DNA of 64,000 nucleotides from Bosea sp. RAC05 (GTDB lineage: Bacteria; Pseudomonadota; Alphaproteobacteria; Rhizobiales; Beijerinckiaceae): positions 124,001-188,000 of the forward strand of contig NZ_CP016464.1 in assembly GCF_001713455.1 (NCBI RefSeq), in the 5' to 3' direction. A program made the position numbers and the translations under genes. Each line of letters starts with the position of its first letter. Within the stretch, counting starts at the first letter, position 1. Of this stretch, positions 8,835 to 17,652 are shown one piece after another. A model generated the notes under the pieces. That model was not told the DNA's origin and searched no databases. It saw only the letters and a list, made by a program, of their open reading frames with translations.

Positions 8835-8885
8835 CGTCGCAATCCCGGCAGTGATCCGGGCGTGTACCCGGACGTTCGTGAGACA

Positions 8886-8918
8886 TCAGGCTCCCGCGCA
8901 AGGCTTGCGCGGGCCTGA
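8886..8918. repeat. Hairpin-forming palindrome in the DUF1217/motA intergenic region
   Basis: Bases 8893-8902 (CCCGCGCAAG) and 8904-8913 (CTTGCGCGGG) are exact reverse complements. The flanking TCAGG (8886-8890) and CCTGA (8914-8918) extend the stem past a 2-nt bulge. It lies between divergent genes in the 168-nt region that must contain both promoters. No T-tract follows, so it is more likely a dispersed palindrome or regulatory structure than a terminator. Confidence 0.6.
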
Positions 8919-9002
8919 CCCCCGGCTTCGACAGTCGTTTCAGCCTCGCGCAAGCCAGATCCTCTAGCGCTTCACTTGCAGATTGCGAGAAGGAGCGACG
9001 CC

Positions 9003-9905
9003 TTGAGCGTATTGATCGGTTTGTTGATTGCGGTCGGCTCGCTCATCGGCGGTTTCGCCGCGATGGGTGGGCATGTCGCCGTGCTCTGGCAGCCCTGGGA
9101 GCTGGTGATCATCCTCGGCACCGCCATCGGCACCTATTTCGTCGCCAACCCGATGAAGACGGTCACCGACACCGGCACCGCGGTGATGGAGGCGCTGCGC
9201 AACACCGCGCCGAGCCAGGCGCATTACTTCGAGGTGCTCGGCGTGCTCTATGCTCTGATGCGCGAGCTGCGCAACAAGGGCCGCGCCGAGATAGAGCAGC
9301 ACATCGAGACGCCCTATGAATCGACGCTCTTTGCGGGCTATCCCGGCGTCCTCGCCGACACCCAGCTGACCACCTTCATCTGCGACTATTTCCGCCTGAT
9401 CATCGTCGGCAAGGCGCAGGCCCATGAGGTCGAGGCGCTGCTCGACGAGGAGATCGGCAGCATCTTCCAGGACCGGCTGAAGCCGTATTATGCGCTCGGC
9501 ACGGTTTCCGAGGCCCTGCCGGCGCTCGGCATCGTCGCCGCCGTGCTCGGCGTCATCAAGGCGATGGGCGCGATCGACCAGTCGCCCGCCCTGCTCGGCG
9601 GCTTCATCGGCGCAGCCCTGGTCGGCACCTTCGCCGGCATCTTCTTCTCCTACGGGGTGATCGGGCCGATCTCGCTCAAGATCAAGGCGGTGCGCGAGAA
9701 GCAGCTGCGCGTCTACATCGTCGTCAAGCAGACCCTGCTCGCCTTCATCAACGGCGCCGCGCCCCAGGTCGCGCTCGAATATGGCCGCAAGGTCATCTCC
9801 GCCGCCGAGCGGCCCTCCATCGACGAGGTCGAGGACAAGACCATCAGCGGCGCCGGCCAGCGTGCGGCGCCCGCCAATGACCGCGCCCAGAAGGAAGCCG
9901 CCTGA
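9003..9905 (+). CDS. motA: MotA, flagellar stator subunit
   Basis: A 300-residue protein starting SVLIGLLIAVGSLIGGFAAMGGH, as in other MotA proteins, with four membrane segments (two near the N-terminus, two at about residues 170-225). The cytoplasmic loop has the conserved Arg and Glu of MotA (LYALMRELRNKGRAEIEQHI) that contact FliG. MotA and MotB form the proton channel that powers rotation. The start is TTG 9003, supported by AGGAG at 8991-8995, 7 nt upstream; an in-frame TTG at 8976 lacks such a site. It heads an operon running at least through flhB. Confidence 0.95.
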   Translation: MSVLIGLLIAVGSLIGGFAAMGGHVAVLWQPWELVIILGTAIGTYFVANPMKTVTDTGTAVMEALRNTAPSQAHYFEVLGVLYALMRELRNKGRAEIEQHIETPYESTLFAGYPGVLADTQLTTFICDYFRLIIVGKAQAHEVEALLDEEIGSIFQDRLKPYYALGTVSEALPALGIVAAVLGVIKAMGAIDQSPALLGGFIGAALVGTFAGIFFSYGVIGPISLKIKAVREKQLRVYIVVKQTLLAFINGAAPQVALEYGRKVISAAERPSIDEVEDKTISGAGQRAAPANDRAQKEAA

Positions 9906-10852
9906 TGAGCACCGCCGCCCAGGCCATCCGCGAGGACAAGCTCCTCGAATCGACCGGCATCTCGATCGACCGGCTGCCCATGCTGCGCATGGTCTTCGAC
10001 CGGCTCGCCACCGGCTGCGCCGACGCGGTGCGCCAGATGTCGACCTCGCCGACCTATTTCTCCGTCGCCAACGTCCAGAGCCAGCGCATCGGCGACGCGC
10101 TCAACGCCCATGCCCACAACACCATCGCCGGCATCTTCCACTCGCCGGAGTGGGATTCGCGCATCCTGATCGGCTTCGACCGGGACTTCGTCTTCACCCT
10201 GATCGAGGTGCTCTTCGGCGCCGACGGCAGCGAGCGCCCCTACAAGTACGAGCCGGACTTCCCCGACGACGAGCGGCCCTACACGCCCATCGAGATCCAG
10301 GTCGCGCAGGCGCTCTGCGAACTCGCGGCGCAGAACCTCCAGGCCGCCTTCAGCCCCGTCGCCGATGTCAGCTTCATCTTCGAGCAGATGGAGACACGGA
10401 TGTATTTCGCCGCCATCGGCAGCCGCAGCAACCTGGCGGTGAAGTCGCAGCTGCTCGTCCAGGGCCTCGACAATTGCGGGCAGATGTTCGTCATCATCCC
10501 GCAGACGGCGCTGAACCCGATCCGCCAGAGCCTGACCCGCGTCGTTTCCGGCCACACCACCGTGAAGGACCAGCGCTGGACGCGGCAGATCCAGACGGAG
10601 GTCCACAAGACCGAGGTCCGCCTGCAGGCGATCCTCGAGGAGCGCCCGATGACGCTGGGCGAGATCAGCGCCCTCAAGATCGGCCAGGTCATCGAGCTGC
10701 AGGCGTCGCCGCGCTCCCCCGTCCGCCTCCAGTGCAACGACGAGACCGTCTTCTGGTGCCAGCTCGGCCAGCGCGACGGATCCTATGTCCTGCGCGTGCA
10801 GGACAGCGCCAACCAGGAACAGGAGTTTTTCGATGATCTTCTATCTCGGTGA
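9905..10852 (+). CDS. fliM: FliM, flagellar motor switch protein
   Basis: A 315-residue protein. The middle portion (about residues 50-240) is the CheC-like FliM domain. The C-terminal part (about 245-310) is the surface-presentation (SpoA) domain, with MTLGEISALKIGQVIEL. FliM forms the C-ring with FliG and FliN and receives CheY-P. The first residues do not show the classic LSQxEIDALL CheY-binding peptide of enteric FliM, in line with divergent rhizobial versions. Its ATG overlaps the motA stop by one base. The FliM label rests mainly on position between motA and fliN plus the SpoA end. Confidence 0.88.
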   Translation: MSTAAQAIREDKLLESTGISIDRLPMLRMVFDRLATGCADAVRQMSTSPTYFSVANVQSQRIGDALNAHAHNTIAGIFHSPEWDSRILIGFDRDFVFTLIEVLFGADGSERPYKYEPDFPDDERPYTPIEIQVAQALCELAAQNLQAAFSPVADVSFIFEQMETRMYFAAIGSRSNLAVKSQLLVQGLDNCGQMFVIIPQTALNPIRQSLTRVVSGHTTVKDQRWTRQIQTEVHKTEVRLQAILEERPMTLGEISALKIGQVIELQASPRSPVRLQCNDETVFWCQLGQRDGSYVLRVQDSANQEQEFFDDLLSR

Positions 10853-11147
10853 AGCCGTCCTCTTCGTGGCCCTGCTGCTGACCAGCCTCCAGGTCTTGCG
10901 GATGCGCCGCGAGCTGCAGCGCATGCGCGCCTACCATGCCGAGTTCCAGCAGGTCTTCGGCAAGACCGAGACCGCGCTCTCCACCATCCAGGCGACGATC
11001 CGCGAGCTGCACGCCAGCGGCCGCGACGTCGTCGAGGAACTCGGCCAGCGCATCGACACCGGGCGCCGCCTGGCCGGCGAGCTGAAGCGGATCGGCGCCG
11101 GCCCCGACGCGCCCCATGCCGCCGTCCGCAAGGCCAACGCCGCCTGA
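10833..11147 (+). CDS. DUF6468-type membrane-anchored coiled-coil protein
   Basis: A 104-residue protein with one N-terminal membrane segment (about residues 3-22) followed by a basic junction (RMRRELQRMR) and a helical coiled-coil domain. It starts at ATG 10833, inside the last 20 nt of fliM, with AGGAG at 10821-10825 placed 7 nt before. A gene of this kind, annotated as DUF6468, lies between fliM and fliN in related alphaproteobacteria. The topology would place the helical domain in the cytoplasm beside the C-ring. Function is unknown; a scaffold between membrane and switch complex is my speculation. Confidence 0.65.
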   Translation: MIFYLGEAVLFVALLLTSLQVLRMRRELQRMRAYHAEFQQVFGKTETALSTIQATIRELHASGRDVVEELGQRIDTGRRLAGELKRIGAGPDAPHAAVRKANAA

Positions 11148-11183
11148 CGGCAGATCCCTTCGCCTTCCCGCCGGGAGACCACC

Positions 11184-11579
11184 ATGAAGAAGCCGACCAA
11201 ACCGATGAAGCTCTCCGACCTCGCCCTCTCCGATGAACAGGCCGACGTCGCCCTGATGGAGCCGCAGGCGACAACCGAGCCCGAAGCTGCGGAAGCTCCG
11301 CCGCCCGCCGACGACCCGCTCAATCTCGAGGCGGTGATGCGCATCCCCGTCACGATCCAGGTCGTGCTCGGCAGCGCCTCCATGCAGGTCGCCAATCTGA
11401 TGAAGCTGCGCCGCGGCGCGGTGGTGCCGCTCGACCACCGCGTCGGCGAGCCGGTCGACGTCGTCGTCAACGGGCGCATCGTCGCCCGCGGCGAGGTCGT
11501 GATCGTCGAGGACGACAACAGCCGCTTCGGCGTCTCGCTGACCGAGATCGTCGGCGTCCAGGCCAAGTTCGAAGAGTGA
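11184..11579 (+). CDS. fliN: FliN, flagellar motor switch protein
   Basis: A 131-residue protein. The first 50 residues are acidic and Ala/Pro-rich. Residues about 55-128 are the SpoA/FliN domain, with IPVTIQVVLGSASMQVANLM, LDHRVGEPVDVVVNGRIVARGEVV and the FGVSLTEIVG ending. FliN forms the base of the C-ring and binds FliH-FliI-substrate complexes. GGAGA about 6 nt before ATG 11184 supports the start. The gene lies between the DUF6468 gene and fliG. Confidence 0.95.
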   Translation: MKKPTKPMKLSDLALSDEQADVALMEPQATTEPEAAEAPPPADDPLNLEAVMRIPVTIQVVLGSASMQVANLMKLRRGAVVPLDHRVGEPVDVVVNGRIVARGEVVIVEDDNSRFGVSLTEIVGVQAKFEE

Positions 11580-11592
11580 GGCCTGGCGCAGC

Positions 11593-12654
11593 ATGACGGC
11601 GATCGCGAAGGACAACCGGGCCACAAGCCCCGCCACACCCGCCCCGGCGGGCAAGACGGTGGCGCTCGGCGGGGCCGGCAAGGCCGCCGTGCTCGTGCTC
11701 GCCATGGGCAAGCCGCTGGCCGGGCGGATGCTGAAGCATCTCGACACCGCCGAGGTCCGCGCCCTGATGCGGCGCGCCTCCGAGCTCGGCCCGGTCGCCG
11801 CCGACGACATCGCCGATCTCGTCGACGAGTTCAGCGACCAGTTCTCGCGCGGCATGAACCTGGTCGGCTCGCCCAGCGAGGTGCAGAAGCTGCTCACCGG
11901 CGTGCTGCCGCCGGAGGAGATCACCGAGATCATCGGCGAGACCGCCGAGGCCGCCAACCGCTCGATCTGGGACCGCATCTCGCAGATGCCCGAAAGCGCG
12001 CTCGCCGGCTATCTCGCCAAGGAGCACCCGCAGACGGCGGCGTATGTCCTGTCCAAGCTCAAGCCGGCCTGTGCCTCGCGCGTGATGACGCAGTGGCCGG
12101 CCGACAGGCGCCACGAGCTGATGCGCCGCATGCTGAACCTGAAGCCCGTGGCCGAGCAGCCGGCGGCGATCGTCGAGAAGGCGCTCTACGAGGGCTTCAC
12201 GCTCAACCTCTCGCGCAACAAGGGCGCCGACACCCATGCCCGCATGGCCGACATCCTCAACAAGATGGACAGTCAGGATATGGAGGAGGCGCTGGGCAGC
12301 CTGCAGCGCATCCGCCCGGAATCGGCCGAGATGCTGAAGGGCCTGCTCTTCACCTTCGACGACATCGTCAAGCTCTCGGCCCGGGCCCGCATGGCGATCT
12401 TCGACCAGGTCCCGACCGACCGGCTCGTGCTCGCGCTCAAGGGCACGGAAGCCGGCTTCCGCGACCAGATCCTGTCCTCGCTCGCGGCCCGTGCGCGCCG
12501 CATCGTGCAGCAGGACCTCGAGAACGGCGAGCCGGCGCTGCAGCGCGAGGTCGTCGATGCCCGCCGCGCCATCACCGACATCGCGCTGGAGATGGCCAGC
12601 CGCGGCGAGATCGAGCTCAACCCGGACCGCGAGGAGGGCGCCTATTTCCAGTAA
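11593..12654 (+). CDS. fliG: FliG, flagellar motor switch protein
   Basis: A 353-residue protein with the three FliG regions. The N-terminal part (about 20-115) contacts the MS-ring protein FliF. The middle part contains KEHPQTAAYVLSKL, the EHPQ motif. The C-terminal torque domain has charged helices (FDDIVKLSARARMAIFDQVPTDRLVLALKG). FliG converts stator motion into rotation. It follows fliN by 13 nt and precedes flhB by 32 nt. Its length is slightly above the typical 330-345 because of an N-terminal Ala/Pro-rich extension. Confidence 0.95.
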   Translation: MTAIAKDNRATSPATPAPAGKTVALGGAGKAAVLVLAMGKPLAGRMLKHLDTAEVRALMRRASELGPVAADDIADLVDEFSDQFSRGMNLVGSPSEVQKLLTGVLPPEEITEIIGETAEAANRSIWDRISQMPESALAGYLAKEHPQTAAYVLSKLKPACASRVMTQWPADRRHELMRRMLNLKPVAEQPAAIVEKALYEGFTLNLSRNKGADTHARMADILNKMDSQDMEEALGSLQRIRPESAEMLKGLLFTFDDIVKLSARARMAIFDQVPTDRLVLALKGTEAGFRDQILSSLAARARRIVQQDLENGEPALQREVVDARRAITDIALEMASRGEIELNPDREEGAYFQ

Positions 12655-12686
12655 CCGGCAGGACGCCGACGGGGAGGTGACGACCA

Positions 12687-13751
12687 GTGTCCGAACAGGA
12701 CCAGGAGAGCAAGACCGAGGAGGCCTCCGAGAAGAAGGTGCGCGATGCCGTCGAGCGCGGCAACACGCCTTCCTCCAAGGAGGCCCCGATCTTTGCCGCC
12801 ATCGCCGCGACGCTGATCGCCGGCGTCTTCCTGATGCGCGCCGGCGCCGGCGGCATGGCCCGCTTCCTCACCGATTTCCTGGCCGACCCCGCCGGCTTCG
12901 ACATCTCGACCAGCGGCAACACGACTGCGCTTCTGCTCTACGCCGCGATGCAGGCCGGCCTGTTCCTGTGGCCCGTCTTCGCGCTCTTTCTCGTCTTCGG
13001 CCTGAGTGCGGCCTTCCTGCAGCATCCGCCCCAGCTCGCCCTCGAACGGATCACGCCGCAATGGTCGCGGCTCTCGCCGTCCAAGGGCTTCGCGCGGATC
13101 TTCGGCAGCCAGGGCCTCGTTGAATTCGGCAAGTCGTTGGCCAAGTTCGCCGCCATCACGGTGACCGTCTGGCTGATCCTCAAATCGGACAAGAACACGG
13201 TGGTGACGGCCATGCTGAGGGACCCCAGCGCCCTTCCGGAACTGATCCTGACCATCGCGATCCGCCTGCTCTCGGCGGCCTGCGTGGCGACGATCGTGAT
13301 CGTCGCGATCGACCTGGTCTGGACCCAGAAATTCTGGCGCCGCTCGCTGCGCATGACCAAGCAGGAGGTCAAGGACGAGCACAAGCAGGCCGAGGGCGAC
13401 CCGATCCTGAAGTCCCGCCGGCTCTCGCTCGCCCGCGACCGCGCCCGCAACCGCATGATGGCGGCCGTGCCCCGTGCCACCGTCATCATCGCCAACCCGA
13501 CCCATTACGCCGTGGCGTTGCGCTATGTGCAGGAGGAGGGCGGCGCGCCGCTGGTGCTGGCCAAGGGCACCGACCTGATCGCGCTCAAGATCCGCGAGAT
13601 CGCGGAAGCCAACGACATCCCCGTGGTCGAGGACCGCGCGCTCGCCCGCTCGCTCCACGCCGCCGTCCAGCTCGACCAGATGATCCCGCCGGAATTCTAC
13701 AAGGTCGTCGCCGAGCTGCTCTGCCTCGTCTACGCCAAGAAGGTGGCGTGA
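12687..13751 (+). CDS. flhB: FlhB, flagellar export switch protein
   Basis: A 354-residue protein. Four membrane segments occupy about residues 30-210. The autocleavage site NPTH is present (ATVIIANPTHYAVALRY, Asn-Pro around residue 270), followed by the soluble C-terminal domain. FlhB switches export from rod/hook to filament substrates after self-cleavage. The N-terminus DQESKTEEASEKKVRDA is the typical cytosolic start. The start is GTG 12687, with GGGGAGG at 12671-12677. It ends the motA-fliM-fliN-fliG-flhB unit; a weak 6-bp hairpin overlaps its stop codon. Confidence 0.96.
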   Translation: MSEQDQESKTEEASEKKVRDAVERGNTPSSKEAPIFAAIAATLIAGVFLMRAGAGGMARFLTDFLADPAGFDISTSGNTTALLLYAAMQAGLFLWPVFALFLVFGLSAAFLQHPPQLALERITPQWSRLSPSKGFARIFGSQGLVEFGKSLAKFAAITVTVWLILKSDKNTVVTAMLRDPSALPELILTIAIRLLSAACVATIVIVAIDLVWTQKFWRRSLRMTKQEVKDEHKQAEGDPILKSRRLSLARDRARNRMMAAVPRATVIIANPTHYAVALRYVQEEGGAPLVLAKGTDLIALKIREIAEANDIPVVEDRALARSLHAAVQLDQMIPPEFYKVVAELLCLVYAKKVA

Positions 13752-13920
13752 GGGGCGCTGCGTCCCTCAAGCCCCGCGCAAGCTTCGCCCGCTACACCAG
13801 ACCCATGGCAGGTTGACCCGATGGGTGCGTCCCCGGCGTCAAAGGCATGAAGCCGCCCTGCCATCCCGGTGCAAACCCGGAATGTTCCCGCCAATCCCTT
13901 CCAGATTGAGGAACATCATC

Positions 13921-15174
13921 ATGACCAGCCTGCTCACCAACACCTCGGCGATGACTGCGCTGCAGACGCTGACGCAGACCAACAAGAACCTCGCCCAGTC
14001 GCAGAACCGCATCGCCACCGGCCAGCGCGTCTCGACCGCCTCCGACAACGCCGCCTACTGGTCGATCGCCACGACGATGCGCTCGGACAACAAGGCGCTC
14101 GGCGCGGTGCAGGACGCTCTCGGCCTCGGCGCCGCGACCATCGACACGATGTATACCGGCCTGAACGGCACGGTCGAAGTCGTCTCGGAGATCAAGGCCA
14201 AGCTCGTCGCGGCCCGCACCCCCGGCGTCGACCGCGACAAGATCCAGAGCGAGATCAAGGAGCTCCAGAGCCAGCTCAAGAACACGGCGGACTCCGCGGT
14301 GTTCAACGGCGAGAACTGGATCTCGGTCGACTCGACGGCGTCGAGTTACAACGCCACGAAGTCGGTCGTCTCGTCCTTCTCCCGCGCCGGCGGCCAGGTC
14401 CAGGTCGACACCGTCACCGTCGATCTGAACGCGATCAAGCTCTACGACGCGAACCTCGACACGGCCTATGCGGCGCAGACCTTCCCGACCGCCACCACCG
14501 CGGCCCGCGATCCCCTGCTCGACGTTGGCGGCAACATCACCGTCACGGTCGGTGCGGCTCCGGCTCTCAACATCGCGGTGGCCGCCGGCACCTCGCTGAA
14601 GGACATCGCCAAGGAGATCAACAAGCTCGGCGTCGAGGGTCTGTCGGTCGGCATCAACGCCGCCGGCGACGCCCTGGCGTTCAAGAGCCGCAACGACGCG
14701 AACGTCGCGATCGACGCCAGCGTCGCCGGTCTCGGTGCCGCCGTGACGCTGACGGCGCTGGCCACCCCGGTCGACAGCAACAAGGGCATCCTGGACAAGA
14801 CCTACGATGCCTACACCGGCACCGCCTGGGAGACCTTCTCCGTCGCCGACATCGACATCTCCAAGCTGACCGACAATGCCACGGACCTCGCCAAGCTCGA
14901 GACCTACATCTCGGCCGTCGACGATGCCCTGGGCACGATCACCGATGCCGCCACCAACCTCGGCGCCATCAAGAACCGCATCGGCCTGCAGCAGGACTTC
15001 GTGAAGGCCCTGAAGGACTCGCTCGATCGCGGTATCGGCCAGCTCGTCGATGCGGACATGAACGCCGAATCGACCCGCCTCCAGGCGCTGCAGACGCAGC
15101 AGCAGCTCGGCATCCAGGCGCTGTCGATCGCCAACTCCGGCAGCCAGAGCATCCTCTCGCTGTTCCGCGGCTGA
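13921..15174 (+). CDS. fliC: Flagellin
   Basis: A 417-residue flagellin. The N-terminal D0/D1 region (TSLLTNTSAMTALQTLTQTN, NRIATGQRVSTASDNAAYWSIATTMRSDN) and the C-terminal D0 region (ESTRLQALQTQQQLGIQALSIANS, ending SILSLFRG) are diagnostic. The centre (about 150-320) is the variable surface domain, poor in Cys and Trp. I chose ATG 13921 because GAGGA (13908-13912) lies 8 nt upstream and the protein starts like other rhizobial flagellins. It is the only flagellin gene in the window. The 169-nt upstream leader is the likely target of FlbT-type control, and a strong terminator follows. Confidence 0.97.
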   Translation: MTSLLTNTSAMTALQTLTQTNKNLAQSQNRIATGQRVSTASDNAAYWSIATTMRSDNKALGAVQDALGLGAATIDTMYTGLNGTVEVVSEIKAKLVAARTPGVDRDKIQSEIKELQSQLKNTADSAVFNGENWISVDSTASSYNATKSVVSSFSRAGGQVQVDTVTVDLNAIKLYDANLDTAYAAQTFPTATTAARDPLLDVGGNITVTVGAAPALNIAVAAGTSLKDIAKEINKLGVEGLSVGINAAGDALAFKSRNDANVAIDASVAGLGAAVTLTALATPVDSNKGILDKTYDAYTGTAWETFSVADIDISKLTDNATDLAKLETYISAVDDALGTITDAATNLGAIKNRIGLQQDFVKALKDSLDRGIGQLVDADMNAESTRLQALQTQQQLGIQALSIANSGSQSILSLFRG

Positions 15175-15202
15175 CGCGAAAGGCACGTCGTACGCCAGAC
15201 AG

Positions 15203-15236
15203 GGCCGCGCTCTCCCCCGGGAGCGCGGCCTTTTCC
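15203..15236 (+). terminator. Intrinsic terminator of the flagellin gene
   Basis: GGCCGCGCTC (15203-15212) pairs perfectly with GAGCGCGGCC (15221-15230) around an 8-nt loop. TTTT (15231-15234) and further pyrimidines follow directly. It starts 28 nt after the flagellin stop codon, as expected for a highly expressed single-gene transcript. Confidence 0.85.
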
Positions 15237-15335
15237 GTTGTCGCCCCGAAAGAGGCGGCCTGAACCCGCGCAATGCTCGCGCAAGGCTCGCCCAGCACAG
15301 TGCTTCCATCACCTGCCACGCATGAAGGAACGACG

Positions 15336-16961
15336 ATGCCGGGCCGGCAATACGCGGAAGAGATCTGGCTCAACCTCCAGCAACTGGGGCCGAAGCGACT
15401 GGCCGCGCTCGCCGCGATTGGCCTCTTCGTCTTTGCGGCGATCGGCATCAGCGCCTATCAACTGAGCCGGCCGGAGCTGACTGTGCTCTACAGCGGGCTG
15501 CAGCGTGAGGACGTCAACCGCATCGGCGCGGCGCTGCAGGAATCCGGCGTCGTCTTCGACGTCAATTCCGAGGGTACGCAGGTACTCGTCAAGCCGACCC
15601 AGGCGGCCCAGGCCCGCATGCTGCTGGCCGAGAAGGGCCTGCCGCGCAGCACCAGCGGCGGCTACGAGCTCTTCGACAAGCTCGGCTCGCTCGGCCTGAC
15701 CTCCTTCATGCAGGAGATCACCCGCGTGCGCGCCATGGAGGGCGAGCTCGCCCGCACCATCCAGCTCATGCGCGGGGTCAAGGCGGCGAGCGTGCATCTC
15801 GTGCTCGCCGACAAGGGCTCGTTCCGGCGCGACCAGCAGCCGGCTTCCGCCAGCGTCGTCGTCCGGACCGAGACCTCGGGCGCGGGAAATGTCGCGCAGG
15901 CGATCCGCCATCTCGTCGCCTCCGCCGTGCCGGGGCTGTCGGCCGAGAAGGTGACCGTGCTCAACACCGACGGCACCCTGCTCGCCACCGGCGGCGAGCC
16001 CGGCCAGATGGCCTCCTCCAAGCTCGCCGGCCTCCAGCAGAGCGTCAGCCGCGAAATCCAGGACAATGTCCGCAAGGCGCTGACGCCCTATCTCGGACTC
16101 GAGAATTTCGAGATCAGCGTCGCCACCGAGCTGAACACCGACCGCAAGGAAACCAGCGAAACCGTCTTCAACCCCGATTCCAAGGTCGAGCGCTCGGTCC
16201 GGGTCGTGCGCGAGAACGACACCTCCCAGAACGCCGCCACCCAGGAGCCGACCACGGTCGAGCAGAACGTGCCGGAGCGCGCCGTGCGCGCCGATGGCGG
16301 CCAGCGCTCCAGCGAGGAGAAGCAGCGCCGCGAGGAGCTGACCAATTACGAGATCTCCTCCAAGCGCATCCAGACCGTCAGCGACGGCTATTCGGTCGCC
16401 AAGATGTCGATCGCCGTGCTGATCAACCGGCCGCGTCTCATCGAATCGCTCGGCGCCTCGCCCAGCCCCGAGGCGATCGAGGCGCGGCTGGAGGATGTCC
16501 GCCAGGTCGTGGCCTCCGCCGCCGGCGTCAACAACCAGCGCGGCGACGCGGTCAAGGTGCTGGCGGTCGACTTCCTCCAGGGCAGCCGCACGCTGGAGCC
16601 GACGCCGCCCGTCGGCGTGGCCGAGGCGCTGCTGCGCCAGTCCGGCACGCTGATCAACGCGGTCACCATCCTCGGCCTCGCCGCGCTGATCATCTGGTTC
16701 GGCCTGCGGCCCTCGATCAACGCCATCCTCAAGCGCCCGGCGCCGGCCGCCGTCGCCGCGATCACCGAGGACGCGACCGTCTCGGCCGTCGATCCCCAGC
16801 TGCAGATCGCCGGCGGCGAAATCGGCCTCAACCTGATCGGCGACCTCACCAACGCCACGCAGCGCTCGCCGCTGCGCAAGCTGGAGCAGTTGATCGACTT
16901 CAACGAGGCCCAGGCTGCCGCGATCCTGAAGCAGTGGATCCATGAGGGAGAGCGCGCGTGA
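15336..16961 (+). CDS. fliF: FliF, flagellar MS-ring protein
   Basis: A 541-residue MS-ring protein. Membrane segments are at about 24-45 (LAALAAIGLFVFAAIGISAY) and about 440-460 (LINAVTILGLAALIIWFGL). The ring-building motif domain follows the first: LTVLYSGLQREDVNRIGAAL, KGLPRSTSGGYELFDKLGSLGLTSFMQ. The extreme C-terminus (PLRKLEQLIDFNEAQAAAILKQWI) binds FliG. ATG 15336 is supported by AAGGAA at 15325-15330; the longer upstream frame is not convincing. It opens the fliF-fliH-motB-motC-fliK unit after the flagellin terminator. Confidence 0.96.
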   Translation: MPGRQYAEEIWLNLQQLGPKRLAALAAIGLFVFAAIGISAYQLSRPELTVLYSGLQREDVNRIGAALQESGVVFDVNSEGTQVLVKPTQAAQARMLLAEKGLPRSTSGGYELFDKLGSLGLTSFMQEITRVRAMEGELARTIQLMRGVKAASVHLVLADKGSFRRDQQPASASVVVRTETSGAGNVAQAIRHLVASAVPGLSAEKVTVLNTDGTLLATGGEPGQMASSKLAGLQQSVSREIQDNVRKALTPYLGLENFEISVATELNTDRKETSETVFNPDSKVERSVRVVRENDTSQNAATQEPTTVEQNVPERAVRADGGQRSSEEKQRREELTNYEISSKRIQTVSDGYSVAKMSIAVLINRPRLIESLGASPSPEAIEARLEDVRQVVASAAGVNNQRGDAVKVLAVDFLQGSRTLEPTPPVGVAEALLRQSGTLINAVTILGLAALIIWFGLRPSINAILKRPAPAAVAAITEDATVSAVDPQLQIAGGEIGLNLIGDLTNATQRSPLRKLEQLIDFNEAQAAAILKQWIHEGERA

Positions 16962-17623
16962 AGCACCGGTCCGCCGCCGACTTCATCCCGAGCTTCGAGG
17001 TTGGCGAGGGCGAGCTCGCCCTGCTGCCGGAGGCCGGCACGGCCACGCCCGAGCCCGAGATCGAGCTGCCCGCCTTCCTGCCCCGCACCCCGCGCGAGCC
17101 ACCGCCCGATCTCGACGCGATCTACGAAAGCGGCCGCCAGGCGGGACTCGCCGAGGCCCGCGCCGAAGCGGAGGCCGCCGCCGCCCGCCAGGCTCAGGCA
17201 GCCGAGGCTGCGCTCGAACAGGCGAGGCTCGCCTGGACGGAGGCCGTCGCCACGCCGCTGGCCGCCGAGCTGCCGCGGGCGCTCGAGGCACTGGCCGAGA
17301 GCCTCGCCGAGACGACCGGGCGGCTGCTGCGGCCCTTCCTCGAGCGCGAGCTCAGCGACGCCGCCAGCCGCGCGCTGATCGACCAGATCCGCCCGCTGCT
17401 CAGCGGCGGGGACGGGGCCGTGATCCGCGTCGGCGGCCCGGCCGACCTGCTGGCGACCCTGCGCGGCGTCTTTCCCGCCGGGACGGCGGTCGAGTTCGCC
17501 GAGACCGAGGCGGTCGATGTGTCGATCGTCCTCGGCGAGACCGTCATCGAAACCCGCATCGCGGCCTGGGTCGCGCGGCTCCGCGGCCAGGGCCCGGACC
17601 GCCGCCGCCGGCCAGCCGCCTGA
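16958..17623 (+). CDS. fliH: FliH-like regulator of the export ATPase
   Basis: A 221-residue soluble protein with a Pro/Glu-rich N-terminus, then a helical Ala/Glu segment (about 55-100) with GRQAGLAEARAEAEAAAARQ. That pattern recalls the Ala/Gly-spaced repeat helix of FliH. A C-terminal domain (about 110-205) resembles the E2/V-ATPase stalk fold. FliH forms a dimer that inhibits and positions FliI at the C-ring. It starts at GTG 16958, overlapping the fliF stop by 4 nt. The assignment combines composition with position directly after fliF. Confidence 0.78.
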   Translation: MKHRSAADFIPSFEVGEGELALLPEAGTATPEPEIELPAFLPRTPREPPPDLDAIYESGRQAGLAEARAEAEAAAARQAQAAEAALEQARLAWTEAVATPLAAELPRALEALAESLAETTGRLLRPFLERELSDAASRALIDQIRPLLSGGDGAVIRVGGPADLLATLRGVFPAGTAVEFAETEAVDVSIVLGETVIETRIAAWVARLRGQGPDRRRRPAA

Positions 17624-17652
17624 CACCGCACGCCCGCATCGGAGGCAGCGCC

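Noticed and set aside
13749..13769. TGAGGG/CCCTCA hairpin at the flhB stop as a terminator
   Set aside because: Only 6 bp with a 9-nt loop and no T-tract; too weak to call.
16891..16904. FNR-like sequence TTGATCGACTTCAA
   Set aside because: It lies inside fliF, in the codons for the FliG-binding C-terminus (LIDFN), with no gene start suitably placed downstream. Coincidence of codons.
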